DNA of 64,000 nt, from contig OX637288.1 in the NCBI GenBank assembly GCA_951799445.1, positions 4,528,501 through 4,592,500 on the forward strand, given 5' to 3'. Under the pieces are notes generated by a model that made no database searches, was not told where the DNA came from, and saw only the letters and a list, made by a program, of their open reading frames with translations. The translations under genes and the position numbers were made by a program. The DNA comes from Pseudisothecium myosuroides (lineage: Eukaryota; Streptophyta; Bryopsida; Hypnales; Lembophyllaceae). Positions 9,598 to 20,525 of this stretch are shown here, piece after piece (position 1 is the stretch's first letter; each line of letters starts with the position of its first letter).

Positions 9598-10582
9598 GAA
9601 TATTAGAGAGAATCGAAGTAACATTTGAGAGTGTGTGTTAATTGGGCTTTAGTTCCATGAGAGTTATGCGAGCCCAAAGGTTATAATTTGAATTTTAGAA
9701 CTTAGGCAGGATCTAAATGGTTTCCTGTTGAGCCCTGAAAACTTCATTTAGCGCTGTTACGAGAGTTTTTAAACATTGTTGAGGGCTTTCCGTCACTTTC
9801 ACATAGAATTCAAAAACACAGTACTAAATAAGAGGGGCTTCTTATTTTGTCAAAATCTAATTATTATCCAAATCATTTTGCCACTTATTGTCCTCCCAAT
9901 GTCTACGCCTTCTAAAGAATCTAACTTGTCTACCCAACAATTTTCAATTCTGGCACAGACTGCTGAATAATTGGGTGCAAAAAAGTCCTAAAACGGATGG
10001 CTCTCTACGTTACGTTATTGTGCGTCTGTTGGAATTTTGTATTTTGAGGGTTTTGAGATGCTTTTGAGATGGTTTTCCAAAATCTTCAGTCTGGAGTCTT
10101 GGCTCTGGAGAGGTGTGTGGCTGTGCGGGGGAGGTGTGCAACTGTGCATTGTGTAACTAACAAACCAAATTATTCTACATTTATAAGCTCGTCGTCTTCG
10201 ATGTACAAGCAGTACCGTCGTATAGACAACGGCAGGCAAGTTGCACTTATGCTGACAGGGGTACAAGTACGTAACCTCAGGAAATCAAACCATCCGTTAC
10301 AGTATGTGACTGCTCTCACTGTTGTATGCAAGGAGCAGGCAATCCTGGATAATTCAAAGCATGGATATGTGAAATGCATGGAGCTCTTAAATTATACAGT
10401 ATGGAGCAGACACCAACCATGTTCCAAAACCTGGAAAACATCACGCAAGCCTAGGCTTCTATTGTTACATAACGTCAATGCTCAGGCTAGGACAACTGAA
10501 TTCACTGCCGGCATCGACTAGACTAAGGACTAAGAAATCCAAGGACGTTTTACTGTAATTACCTTGCTGTAGGTGCCTGGGC
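9598..10582. other. Intergenic, 3' flank of the minus-strand gene
   Basis: The part near 10400-10582 is probably the 3' untranslated region of the minus-strand gene ending at 10583. A 150-codon plus-strand frame at 10069-10521 has no recognisable domain and low-complexity composition; I do not call it. Confidence 0.45.
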
Positions 10583-12796
10583 TCACTGACTCGAGGTGTA
10601 TGTTAGTGGTCCAGATTTGCTCACTCCAGCCTTCGACTCAAACAGAGCCACCTTGCTCTTGACACTGGAACTCGATGTTTTTGCAAGTCTGCTTGGATGA
10701 CTCAGTCCTCTGAAATTAGGATCTGCTTGAAATTCCTGGGTTGCAAATCTTCGTGAGGAAGAGCTGCGAACCGAATGGCTCCGTGCCATCATGATCTGTT
10801 GGAAACTAGGTCCTGGTAATGTGGTCGCTTGATCCACCACGAAGGGGTTAATTCGACGTTGACTGTGGAGGTTGCGGTTGAGCAGATTCGGCGATGCAGG
10901 TTTCGGTGATGCAAAATTGGGCAGCATTTGAGACGAAATTGATGGAGGTGTCTGGTATCCGGAAGAGGGCGTGCTGCACTCGGAATCTTCGCCAGATTCA
11001 TCTGTGTCATTGAGAGTTTTTGCAGGAGTTGGCCGCAGAGAGGAGGATTTCGCTGTTTGCTTAAAATCTTTGATTCTAATCTTGCTCGGCATGGTACTGC
11101 GCTGGAAGGATTGGTTCTGCAACGGGCTGACGGATTTTAGGGTTACAGAGGATTGCTTTCGCTCCGATCCCCCTGGTTCTACAGAATTTCTTTTCGAGGT
11201 GGATGGCTCTGGGATGGACCTCCATCTCGCAAAGGCCTTCGGTTGATCACTAATACTGGTGTACTCCAAATCTTCAATGGAGATCCGTGGCGGTGACAAG
11301 TAACCAACCATGCTATGAGGTACGCTGTTCTTCGATTTTGGCACAGGTACGCCTGCATCTTTGCTAGTTAGATAATTAGGTCGGGGCCAGACGGTCTTGT
11401 GCAGAGAATTGAACTCCGGTGAGGAAGATCTGTCGCTACCTGTAGAAATAATCCGTGTGTCTCTTCCTCGACGCTCGTATTCCTCCCCGTCATCGTCGAA
11501 AATAGGTTCATCCGCAAACTCAGAATCGCTTGGCTCAACTGACTCCGCAGTAGGCTCCTGATTCGGGTGATTTCTTTCAGTGCTTGGTTTCCAAGTTAAA
11601 GAGGATTTTCTAGTTTCCCCACTTCGCAATAGCTCCCTGTTTGAAGATGCCTTGAAGAACATTGGATACGCATCTGCGCTGTCCTCTTGATTATTTTTAT
11701 TGAGTTTGTTTGCGGAATCCTCAGTGCCGCCGCTTCTAAGCTGTATAAGCTTCCCACTACTGGAATACTCAGACGGCGAGCTACTAGCGGTGGCGAGCTC
11801 CTCGTGCAAACTCCTTGACACGCTCCTGAACATTTTCCCCCTTTGTGGCACGGACGACTCTATCATATTAGCACGATGTCTGCAAGTACACGTCCATTTT
11901 TCCTGCAATGTAATAGTTTGTGAAGCTGGATCCACCTCAACCTCAAATGCTTCCGGCGATGAGCTTTTGGTCCTCGGCGTTGTCGAATGAGGGATGCCAA
12001 TTTCGTCATTGTAATCATCGGAGTTTCCATCCTCTGCATCAAGTTGTGAATCGCCCGCGTCATCTGGGCAGAGAGAAATCAACATGGACGCCATAAATCG
12101 GCTACTATTAACCACAGGCGAGGAGTTGCTCGAAGGGCGATGGCCATGGTGCGGGGACGACGGAAGGGAAGGTCCAGAGATAGGGGAATCGACGGCAGTG
12201 ACAAAACCTTCATCAAAACCTTCGTCTAATCGTCTGCCTCTGTTCGGATATATGTAAGAAAAAGATCCATTCATTGGCTCTGGCTTGGACGGTAAGCATC
12301 GCCTCCACAAGGCCTGTTTCTTCTGGAACTGCATGAGCATTCTATTCGTTATGCTGGAGCCAAACCTTTGGCCTGATAAAGGACGGAAGATACCAAATCG
12401 TTGATCCTCGTCCGCTTGACTTACCTTTGGTGGTTTTGAGGAGCTTCGAAATGGTAGGCGCATCCGAGATGGTTTCTTGGAGGATCCAGGAAACTTTAGG
12501 TTAAACATTTTCCGCGGCTTCGAGCAATTTCCACCGGACTCGATCTGCACTTCCGGGGATTCACCGAATTCACGGGGATATGGCAGATAAAATCCATCCT
12601 TCGGTCGTCTGCCAGGAGGAAACGGTAATGGCATCTCATCCGCGTCCCTCTCCAAATTTCCAGAGAATCCAGACTTGGTGTTTTTCCCCGCTGTAGCTCC
12701 CGGCGCAGCCTCCCAATCGAACGGTGTCGGAACAGCAGGAGCAAAATCTGCCTCCGGCGATGCGGAAGACACCCTCGCCATAGATTGCCGTGTCAT
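10583..12796 (-). CDS. DUF688-like plant protein
   Basis: A single uninterrupted frame of 737 residues. Residues 22-33 read VPTPFDWEAAPG, close to the VPF-x-WEEAPG motif near the N terminus of plant DUF688 (hydroxyproline-rich-like) proteins. A second short proline motif, LPFPPGRR, follows at 57-64 and resembles the family's LPPPP-R block. The rest is serine- and proline-rich and looks disordered, with acidic patches and islands such as SPPRISIEDLEY and a basic, serine-rich C-terminal part. No membrane span, signal peptide or catalytic site is visible. The family has no firmly known biochemical role. The start at 12796 is the first ATG of the frame; a second Met lies at residue 6. All long plus-strand frames beneath it are shadows. 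That it is a gene is very likely; the family call rests on the N-terminal motifs. Confidence 0.8.
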   Translation of the reverse strand: MTRQSMARVSSASPEADFAPAVPTPFDWEAAPGATAGKNTKSGFSGNLERDADEMPLPFPPGRRPKDGFYLPYPREFGESPEVQIESGGNCSKPRKMFNLKFPGSSKKPSRMRLPFRSSSKPPKVSQADEDQRFGIFRPLSGQRFGSSITNRMLMQFQKKQALWRRCLPSKPEPMNGSFSYIYPNRGRRLDEGFDEGFVTAVDSPISGPSLPSSPHHGHRPSSNSSPVVNSSRFMASMLISLCPDDAGDSQLDAEDGNSDDYNDEIGIPHSTTPRTKSSSPEAFEVEVDPASQTITLQEKWTCTCRHRANMIESSVPQRGKMFRSVSRSLHEELATASSSPSEYSSSGKLIQLRSGGTEDSANKLNKNNQEDSADAYPMFFKASSNRELLRSGETRKSSLTWKPSTERNHPNQEPTAESVEPSDSEFADEPIFDDDGEEYERRGRDTRIISTGSDRSSSPEFNSLHKTVWPRPNYLTSKDAGVPVPKSKNSVPHSMVGYLSPPRISIEDLEYTSISDQPKAFARWRSIPEPSTSKRNSVEPGGSERKQSSVTLKSVSPLQNQSFQRSTMPSKIRIKDFKQTAKSSSLRPTPAKTLNDTDESGEDSECSTPSSGYQTPPSISSQMLPNFASPKPASPNLLNRNLHSQRRINPFVVDQATTLPGPSFQQIMMARSHSVRSSSSRRFATQEFQADPNFRGLSHPSRLAKTSSSSVKSKVALFESKAGVSKSGPLTYTSSQ

Positions 12797-15147
12797 GATG
12801 CGATTCTCTTCAGCCTGTCACGTGCGGGAAGACGTCATTTCCGAATTTCAATGAATCTACAATTTGTTAGAAATTCCATATCTCTTTATCTCCGTGACCG
12901 CTCCTGGAACAACTGTACAAAAGAATGACATACTGTACCTATAGCGGTGGCTTAATTTAAAATATGCATTCGAATATAGAAAACTATAAGTCCAGATTCT
13001 CTTGCGGCTTGTTTTGTGGCTGACAACGGCGTTGTGGCATGAAATCTAGCACGAAAATCTGGCATTGCGTGGAAAGGGATGAAAATACCCGTGAGTGCGG
13101 GTGCAAATTGTACGCGAAGTCATCGTCCTCAAACTTTACAGAAAGTGAAGAAACGATTACCTGAAACAGTCCTGTGAGTTTTCGTTTGGAAAATCGGATT
13201 CGTTGTTGCGTGCGACTTCGACTCTTGTGCACCTACTGATCTGGTCAGAAGAAATCAAGGTAGAGAGAGGTCACTGCAATCACCCTCGGACTCATCAGGG
13301 CTGGGTTCCTCATCGAGGCTTGAATTGCGATTAAATAATATGTTAAGTAATCGATCTGCACAAGAGAAGAGAACTTTGTTAATTACATCCTGGAGTGCCA
13401 GTAGAAGCTCTATTGGGCTATTGGCTTCCAATTTATAGTTGGAAAAATCGATGATGACCTTGCCGAAACATAAAGTCCTACACGTTACTCCTAATTACCA
13501 TTGCTTACAAACAAATCGAGAATGATCCAATCGAAAAGCTTTACGCATTCAAGCATAATTTTACAACAACTGAAAACACAAAATTGTAAGCTTCAACATG
13601 ACGTACCTAAGTCGCAATGCGCAAGAAAGCGCAGAATTACGTCGGCCTTGCAAATCCTGAGTTATCGACCTCTTAAACATTTCCCGCGCGCTTCATTTAC
13701 ACATAGCAATCGGTCTCATTGTCATCCTCATGCATTCCAACCGAGTACTCGCGCTCCAGGGTCGTCGCTAAACGATCTCAATGGTTGTGCGATTAGTGTC
13801 AGCTTCTTCAGAAAGAGACAAGGAAATTATAGCATCGAAGAAGTTCTATTGTGACAATTTGGTGCCGGCTCATATATTCAGGCCTTCCAAAAACACACGA
13901 GGAAGGCCATTCCCGTGAGAAGAAGCTAACAAGGAGCCCAGGGGCAAGACTAGTGCCATGGACGATCGATTCGGGACTACCACTCCGCGTTCCTGACCAA
14001 ATCTGCTCTAAGAACCATGCATCTGTCGATCGACTCTCTGTAGACCATAGAAACGGAAAGCATCTATCTGTGGTACACAATTCGTCATCCCTTGAAGTAG
14101 AAATGAAGTCACACGGGATATCCTGTTCCTTCGCCCCTTCGCAGACTAGACGTAGACAAAGACATGAAGCAACATGAAAATTCGAGCCATAACAGTATGT
14201 CGTCCTTGGAACTGCGATAATCGCGGCAGGATTCGTCGCGGGTCAGCCTGGATTCCGATGCTTTTCGGTACTGGTCACTTTATTTCTTGAAAATCTCCTC
14301 ACATCGCGGCCTGGAATCTTGAAGTGAAACTACCGGCCGGTCGTGGAAAAAGGATCATGTAACATACGATTGCGACTCACCATGGCCACTCAGGAAGACA
14401 CACACACTCAATTCAATTCAAGCAGTGCGTACCTGCAGCAGTCAACGGAAGCATATTCGGTTTAGACCGATTTGAGGAAGATTGTTATTCGATCTCATCG
14501 TGTACTTAGACTGCAAATTTAAATTTCAGAAAATCAATTGTAAATTTCTATAGGAAAGCTAGCGCGCTCGACGTACGAAGAATTGATTGTTGGAAGCGTA
14601 CTGTACATCTTTGCGGAAACTAAACTAACCTTCGTCGTTGGAGTTGCGTAGACTGTATATATGACGCGCGCGCGACGACGCGACGAGCAGTTCCCAGTCA
14701 CCATCATCGCGCGCGCGCGGCGCTTTCCATGTGAGGAGACCATTTGCTGGTGATGACAACGTCAGGTTGCTTCAACTCATGGACATCACGAAGGCTGAGG
14801 TCGACAAGAGACGTGCTTCTGAAGCAAGCTATATAAGCACAGCACGGTAAATCTATGTTCATGAGATGAGTGCAAAGCATGAACTGCACGATTTCTTCTT
14901 CTAATTAATTAGACTTCTGTAGTAGAGCTTGTACCGAAAATGTTGACGTCAATTGACTCCTTGGCTGCATCACTTCGTTCGCGCGTCTGCTTTCGCCTTC
15001 TCTTCAATAATCACTTCCAAAACATCACATTCCAAATCATAAGATTCAAGAAGGGGCTTTTACTTGTTTCGTTTAAAATATTAGGATCTCTGACTTGAAT
15101 CTATTTTAAACTTTTGCAATTTTTTTTTATATTTTTGTAAAAATATA
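12797..15147. other. Upstream region of the DUF688-like gene
   Basis: Base composition is less AT-rich than the repeat zones, in keeping with leader and promoter DNA. Alternating GCGCGCGC runs lie at 14664-14671 and 14709-14718, and a TATATAT lies at 14654-14660. Short open frames at 13501-13854, 13851-14177 and elsewhere show no domain. I call no gene here. A minus-strand leader exon is possible but not demonstrable. Confidence 0.4.
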
Positions 15148-15244
15148 CATTAGAGACTAGCCATGCGGCAGGTCCCAGCAGTCCTGCAGAGGTCCCACAA
15201 TCCGGGAACTCGCGGGCTCTTAGAAGCCCAAATCTCCTCTAATG
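15148..15244. mobile_element. CATTAGA-family MITE, internally deleted
   Basis: It starts CATTAGAGACTAG and ends AAATCTCCTCTAATG. The right half matches the right half of the copy at 20078-20347 (TCCCACAATCC followed by CTCTTAGA-GCC). At 97 bp it appears to be a deletion derivative of a family whose other copies are 270-297 bp. Confidence 0.55.
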
Positions 15245-15301
15245 CTTTGTATTGTTTGTCTCAACTTCATCAAATTGGTTGCTTTTGAAGTTTCAAGTAT
15301 T

Positions 15302-15386
15302 ACTACCTCTGTTTCTGAAAAAGACCCATGTTTCCTTTGTGAAATACAAACGAAACATGGGTCTTTTTCAAAAACAGAGGGAATAC
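15302..15386. mobile_element. Stowaway-like short foldback MITE
   Basis: ACTACCTCTGTTTCTGAAAA faces TTTTTCAAAAACAGAGGGAA across a short loop, with GACCCATGTTTC mirrored by GAAACATGGGTC. CTCCCTCYGTTTC-type ends are the hallmark of Stowaway (Tc1/mariner) MITEs of plants. The copy is very short, about 85 bp, and nearly all stem. Confidence 0.65.
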
Positions 15387-15938
15387 TTGGTATGGTATTT
15401 GAATAAAACATTGCCTTGAAGCGCTCTCTTTGATCCTCATCTAGAATACGGTATGGATTTTGGTTTGTTCCGAGGATTAATAGTAGCCATTATATTGGAT
15501 TTTATTGACAATCAAGTTTTCCATTTCACTCCTTGGTCTTTACATAAGAAAGTCTACAAACTACATTCTGTAAATGGAGAAGATGTTATAATTAATTGAA
15601 TACCATATGTAACCTTCAACATAATTTTTTGTTCTTTCATTTTACAAAAAGACATTCTACTTCATCCATTTTAAATTGGTTGCTATGACTTGTGTAGCCA
15701 TGGCAAGTAATACAAAAGAAAACATGAGTTAATGAATTTGATGGATACTGCAGTAAACATAGCATTGACCACGCATACCAAATTTCTAATGGCCCAAAAA
15801 AATTAAAATATTTTGTTAAACTATATGAAACTTCCTCCAATTTACAGCTATCAATGATTCAAGCTTAAAACTTTCAATAAATAAAAAGTGTTTCAAGGAT
15901 CATATATATCTTGTGATATTTGACACATTTAGGGTTGG

Positions 15939-16067
15939 CTTCCATGTGGAGTCGAGGGTCAGTGAATTCACCAATTAGCTATAGAATTGAAGTCCTGTTT
16001 TCTAGACTCTCCCATTCCACCATTGATCAATGGGCTTTACTGACCACCAACTCCACATAGAAGGAGG
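15939..16067. repeat. Foldback repeat
   Basis: CTTCCATGTGGAGT and GGTCAGT at the left are mirrored by ACTGACC and ACTCCACATAGAAG at the right. This is an imperfect inverted repeat of about 130 bp, possibly a decayed MITE. Confidence 0.45.
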
Positions 16068-17996
16068 CCTTTAAAACTTATATGTGACACATTTAGTGGA
16101 AAATGTCTTAAAATTTTATTAAAGCTCATTCTTCTCCTTCACCACTCTAGTTACTCTCACAAGCCTAGATAGTAAATGGTGGTCATATGAAAATGATTCT
16201 TGCAATTCTTCAATCATTGATAGAATTGACAACTTTCTTACAATTTGAAGAAAATTATATCTTGCAATCAATCTATGCAGTTGGGAAGTGGCTAGTATGG
16301 ATTTACTTAGTGCACTGAGAAGGGAAGCTTTTGTCAATGGCATATGGTTCAAATGTGATTTCCATAATTGGCTCAAGTTGCAAAATACAAAAACTCAAAT
16401 TTAGCATCCATACTGATTTACATTATTTTGTGGCCATGCAAAAAATTGTTAGAAATTTGTCAAATTTTTCGGCAATTGAGAACACTGATTTTCAGAGACA
16501 GTTCGATCATCTGCCAGCAATAACTCCTTCTCAGACCCCGCGTAATGTAATCTCCAATTGCTATTGATGTTGTTCCCCCAAAATACAACTCTGAAATTTG
16601 TTCCGTATTGATCGCAACCTTCGTGTTTTTTTCTGGTGAGAGTCCAACAAAAAAAACATCCATGAAAGATGCAAGACCTAAAACGTATGCAATGTGTGAG
16701 CAAATAGTAGGTCTTTCAGTCTGGGCACTTGCAATCCACCCTGGCTTTGGAATAAAGAGTTTGAAAAATATAAATATACTCCGTAAATGGATTAGATGCA
16801 ACTTCTACTTGTCTTTCAAGAAAAATTGATTTAAAAATGTTTTGAAATAAGTAATTCCTTTGGAAATTTGGATCAATACTTTGAAGGAATCATTATTGAC
16901 ATGCTACTTTAAACTTAGAATCTTATGGTTTCAGACACCAACAAAATTGAGAATTCTACGTAGTCAAGTCAAAAGGTCATGGTGCAATGTATGAAAAAAT
17001 CTACAAATTGATCAACAAGGGTGTTAGGGATTGATGTGACATCTATTTAGTTGCAACACAAAGCAACTTAGGCCGTTGTGGAAAAAAAAGGCAAAATTTG
17101 CTTTCTCAACATACTTGGAGGTACTTCTTCCATTTCACACAGCTCCAATAGGAAGAGGCAGAAATCATTAGTAATCCACCTAATGGATGCTAGGATTTTG
17201 GAAGGTTGAACATTGTTGTTCTAATCACCCTTGAGGCCCCATCTATCATATTGTAGATTAGTTGCATATAAAATAGAAGTCAAATTACCAATAAAATATG
17301 TGCTTATAATTTGCATGTTTTTTCCTACTTGTCATTCTTGACAGGAATGTGTCAAAAGCTATACTATATTAATGTCTTGAGCAAGGTTGTTGACATGACA
17401 AATGTGCTTTGTCTATTGACAACATGGTTATGCCCTTTGCACTTGCTCATAAAAAAGTACTATATATGCAAAATAGTGGCACACAATTTGCAACATGCAA
17501 AGTTAACCTCTTCACATGAATATCAAATGTAAGAAAAAATAATCATTGAACTACTTTATACCAGCATTTATTATTGTATCGCCACTATCATGGGTTGCTG
17601 AAATTTCAAAGTTGGCTTTTAAAAGTACGTTACAAGTTGCTAATAAGTAACGGTATATGTAGGACATATATTATGTCCAAGAACATAATAGATAGTCTAA
17701 GAATCTAAAAAAAATTCATCAGAAGTTCAATCAAAAGTTTCAATTGCTGCTAAATATATATTACGATCTTATTCCTACTTTGATTTATAATTGGGAGTAA
17801 ACTCCAATTCATTTGTTAAGTGGGTTCTTAGAATTTTTAGGATTTTAAAGGACCATCTTAACCTCTGGTTCTTATAGATTAGTAATAATTATTTAATATG
17901 CAATTATTGAATTGAATCTCTTTTTAAACTTAAGTCATAGCGTATGGTGCCACTTTATTTAATTAATCAGTCCAATGCCTTTTAGAATAGTGTAGA
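16068..17996. other. AT-rich stretch without recognised gene
   Basis: Unique-looking AT-rich DNA. Overlapping frames at 16119-16829 on both strands are short and lack domains. Nothing supportable found. Confidence 0.5.
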
Positions 17997-18643
17997 TTAA
18001 TCCCTAAAGTTCTATGACTATGTTTTCATTGAAAACATTCAAAAATTGCCATTTTTAGTACAAGTACCAAATTTTTGAAAAAAACTTTTTTGACATATGT
18101 AACCATAGGATCTTGTAGTATGTTGACTTGAAAACATGTGATAAAAATTTCAAAAAATGTCACCACGTGGATTGCAAGATATAAGCATTCAAATCCACTG
18201 AAATCATTTGTTTGGCCTTGTGAAAAAACAGGAGAGTTGCACTTTACAAGCCCACTTTTCTATGAAAAAATGTCCAAAAGGTTGGTGCTTCTTTGGATTA
18301 TTTTTTCTAGACAAGTTGGCTACATGCTTGAAAAATTTCACATCATTTGGAATTGTACAATATAGAGGAAAAAATAGTAAGTAGAAAGAAGTAGAGAATG
18401 ATTCAAAATATTAAATTATCAAGAATTTATTTATGGAATTGAAAAATGCCAATCCCAATGGTTGTAATATTGTAATAAGCAATCTACATCCTACGATTTT
18501 ATTTTTTTCAAAAAATATTGAAAATTGAGTAAGATAAAGGACTTCAAAGTTTATTTTAGAGTAGAGAATCCAAAACTACATGCAAACAAAAACTCCTCAT
18601 AACTTTTGATTCATTGATCAAAATGGAATGATTTATAGCTTTC

Positions 18644-18706
<63 letters not shown>

Positions 18707-18972
18707 CTCCATAAAATCAATTTCAATTTTTTGTTTTTGAAAAAAGTGATTTTTTAATCTGCCTAAACTGCTCTACTTAGAAAAAAAGTTATATATTTGG
18801 TCATAACTTTTGACTCATATTTTCAAATGTCATGAAATTTAGTGCATATGAAAGATATTCCTTATCCCCGCCCTCTATCAAAATTTCAACCTAAAATAAG
18901 TAAATCTCTAGTCATATGTAACAACCCAAAATTTCTATGGTGCCACATGCTAGTCCTTTAATAATGGGTTAA
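17997..18972 (+). mobile_element. TTAA-flanked element, family 2
   Basis: TTAATCCCTAAAG starts it, and GTCCTTTAATAATGGGTTAA ends it at 18972. It holds the family-2 block order: CAAAAATTGCCATTTTTAGT, a CATAGGATCTTGTA block, CACGTGGATTGCAAGATAT, then the CAAAAGTTATG blocks. A 59-bp AT dinucleotide run lies inside. It serves as the uninterrupted reference for the insertion at 1686. Confidence 0.65.
18647..18705. repeat. AT dinucleotide microsatellite
   Basis: Uninterrupted alternating AT for 59 bases inside the family-2 element at 17997-18972. The copy at 57355 has only a short TATATA at the same place, so the run expanded after insertion. Confidence 0.95.
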
Positions 18973-19369
18973 TAATCCATTCTTTGAAGACTCTACAATT
19001 TAACAAACTCCATTTGGTCTACATCTCTAACCTATATGAATCAACCCCTAAAGTTCCTTGACTATGTTTTCACCAAAAACATTCCAAAACTGCCATTTCT
19101 AGTACAAGTATCAAATTTTATAAAAAAATAAAATTCTGGACACATATAACCATAGGATCTTATAATATGCTAGTTTTAAAAGATATGGAAAAAATTCAGA
19201 ACTTTTTACCGTACGGATTGGAAGATATTAGTGTTTGAGTTGGCAAAGATTTTTTTTGGCCTTGCAAAAAAACAGGGCAGCTGCACTTCACAAGGTCACA
19301 TTTATATGAAAAAGTGTCCAAAATGGTGGTGCTTCTTTAAATTTTTTTTCTAAATAACTTTGCTACATG

Positions 19370-19644
19370 CATTAGAAAAAATTTGAGGCCTCCAAAGGGC
19401 CGTTTCAGGGCTGTTTTTGCTACTGGGAACAATCAAAATATTTAAAAAATTAAAATTAAAATTAAAAAATTATTATAAAAATTTCTATAAATTTCTATAA
19501 AAAAATTATTAAAAAATTATTTTTTTAATATTTTCTGACGTGGTACAGTCTCGGCTATGTCAGATTACTGTTCCCAGGGCGTTCCCAGAGTTCCCAGGGC
19601 TTGGGAACTCGCAATCTCTTATTGTTCCTGAATTTCTTCTAATG
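19370..19644. mobile_element. CATTAGA-family MITE (nested)
   Basis: CATTAGAAAAAATTTGAGGC at the left is mirrored by CTGAATTTCTTCTAATG at the right. The flanks continue the family-2 host sequence almost without loss when compared with 18320-18350. Internal direct features include the repeated words TTCCCAGGGC and TTCCCAGAG. Confidence 0.65.
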
Positions 19645-20077
19645 TTTAAAAATTTTCAAATCATTTGGAATTGTACATCATATAGGAAAAAAATAGTAAG
19701 TAGAAAGAAGTAGAGAATGATTCAAAATACAAAATTGTTATGAATTTAATTATGGGATTGAAAAATGTCAATCCCGATGGTTGTAATGTTGTTATAAGCA
19801 ATTTACATCCTACGGTTTTATTTTATTTTTTGAAATATTGAAAATTGAGTGAAATAAACGACTTCAAAGTTTACTTTAGAGTAGAGAATCCGTAACTGCC
19901 CACAAACTAAAATTCCTCATAACTTTTGACTCATTGATTTGAAATAGAATGATTCAAAGCTTTCCACGTCTATATAAATCTAAAAAACCAATTTCAATTT
20001 TTTGTTTCTAAGTTTTTATTAATTTTTTATTTGCCTGGACTGCCCGAGTTGAGAAATAAACAACATATTAGGCCATA

Positions 20078-20347
20078 CATTAAAGGAGATTTGAGCCTCT
20101 GGAAGACCGTTTCACGGCTGTTCCCGATGTTGGGACTGCTGTCAAAAAAGAAAAATTATTAAAAAAGTAATAATAATAATTAAAATATTAAAAATTGCTT
20201 TCAAAAATTCAAAAATTCAAAAAAAAATCTAACGTGGCAGTAGCTTGGCTACGTCAGACTAATGATTTGGCAGTGTCCCAGCATTCCTACAGAGTTCCCA
20301 CAATCCAGAAACTCATAATCTCTTAGAGGCCTGAATCTCCTCTAATG
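20078..20347. mobile_element. CATTAGA-family MITE (nested)
   Basis: CATTAAAGGAGATTTGAGCC at the left and GGCCTGAATCTCCTCTAATG at the right form an inverted repeat. It is 270 bp and is the second insertion of the same family into the element at 19041-20525. Confidence 0.65.
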
Positions 20348-20525
20348 ACTTTTGATTCATATTTTCAAATGTCATGAAATTTACTAATTTAGTGCATATG
20401 AAAGATATTCCTCATCCTCACCTTCTATTAAAATTTCAATCTAAAATATGCAAATTTCTAGTCACAAGTACCTACCCAAAATTGCTATGTTATTAAAAAT
20501 AGCAGGCTAATCCTTTCGGAGTTAA

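Larger units (their letters stand above)
19041..20525 (+). mobile_element. TTAA-type element, family 2 (two nested MITEs)
   Basis: The start TCAACCCCTAAAGTTCC and the end TCCTTTCGGAGTTAA bracket 1485 bp. Removing the two CATTAGA-family insertions (19370-19644 and 20078-20347) leaves about 0.94 kb, the usual family length. The left TTAA has become TCAA. No coding capacity. Confidence 0.65.

Noticed and set aside
10069..10521. A 150-codon plus frame.
   Set aside because: No domain, no splice context; it lies in the 3' flank of the minus-strand gene.
13501..14177. Overlapping plus frames upstream of the DUF688-like gene.
   Set aside because: No domain, no conserved motif, no clear promoter or splice pattern.
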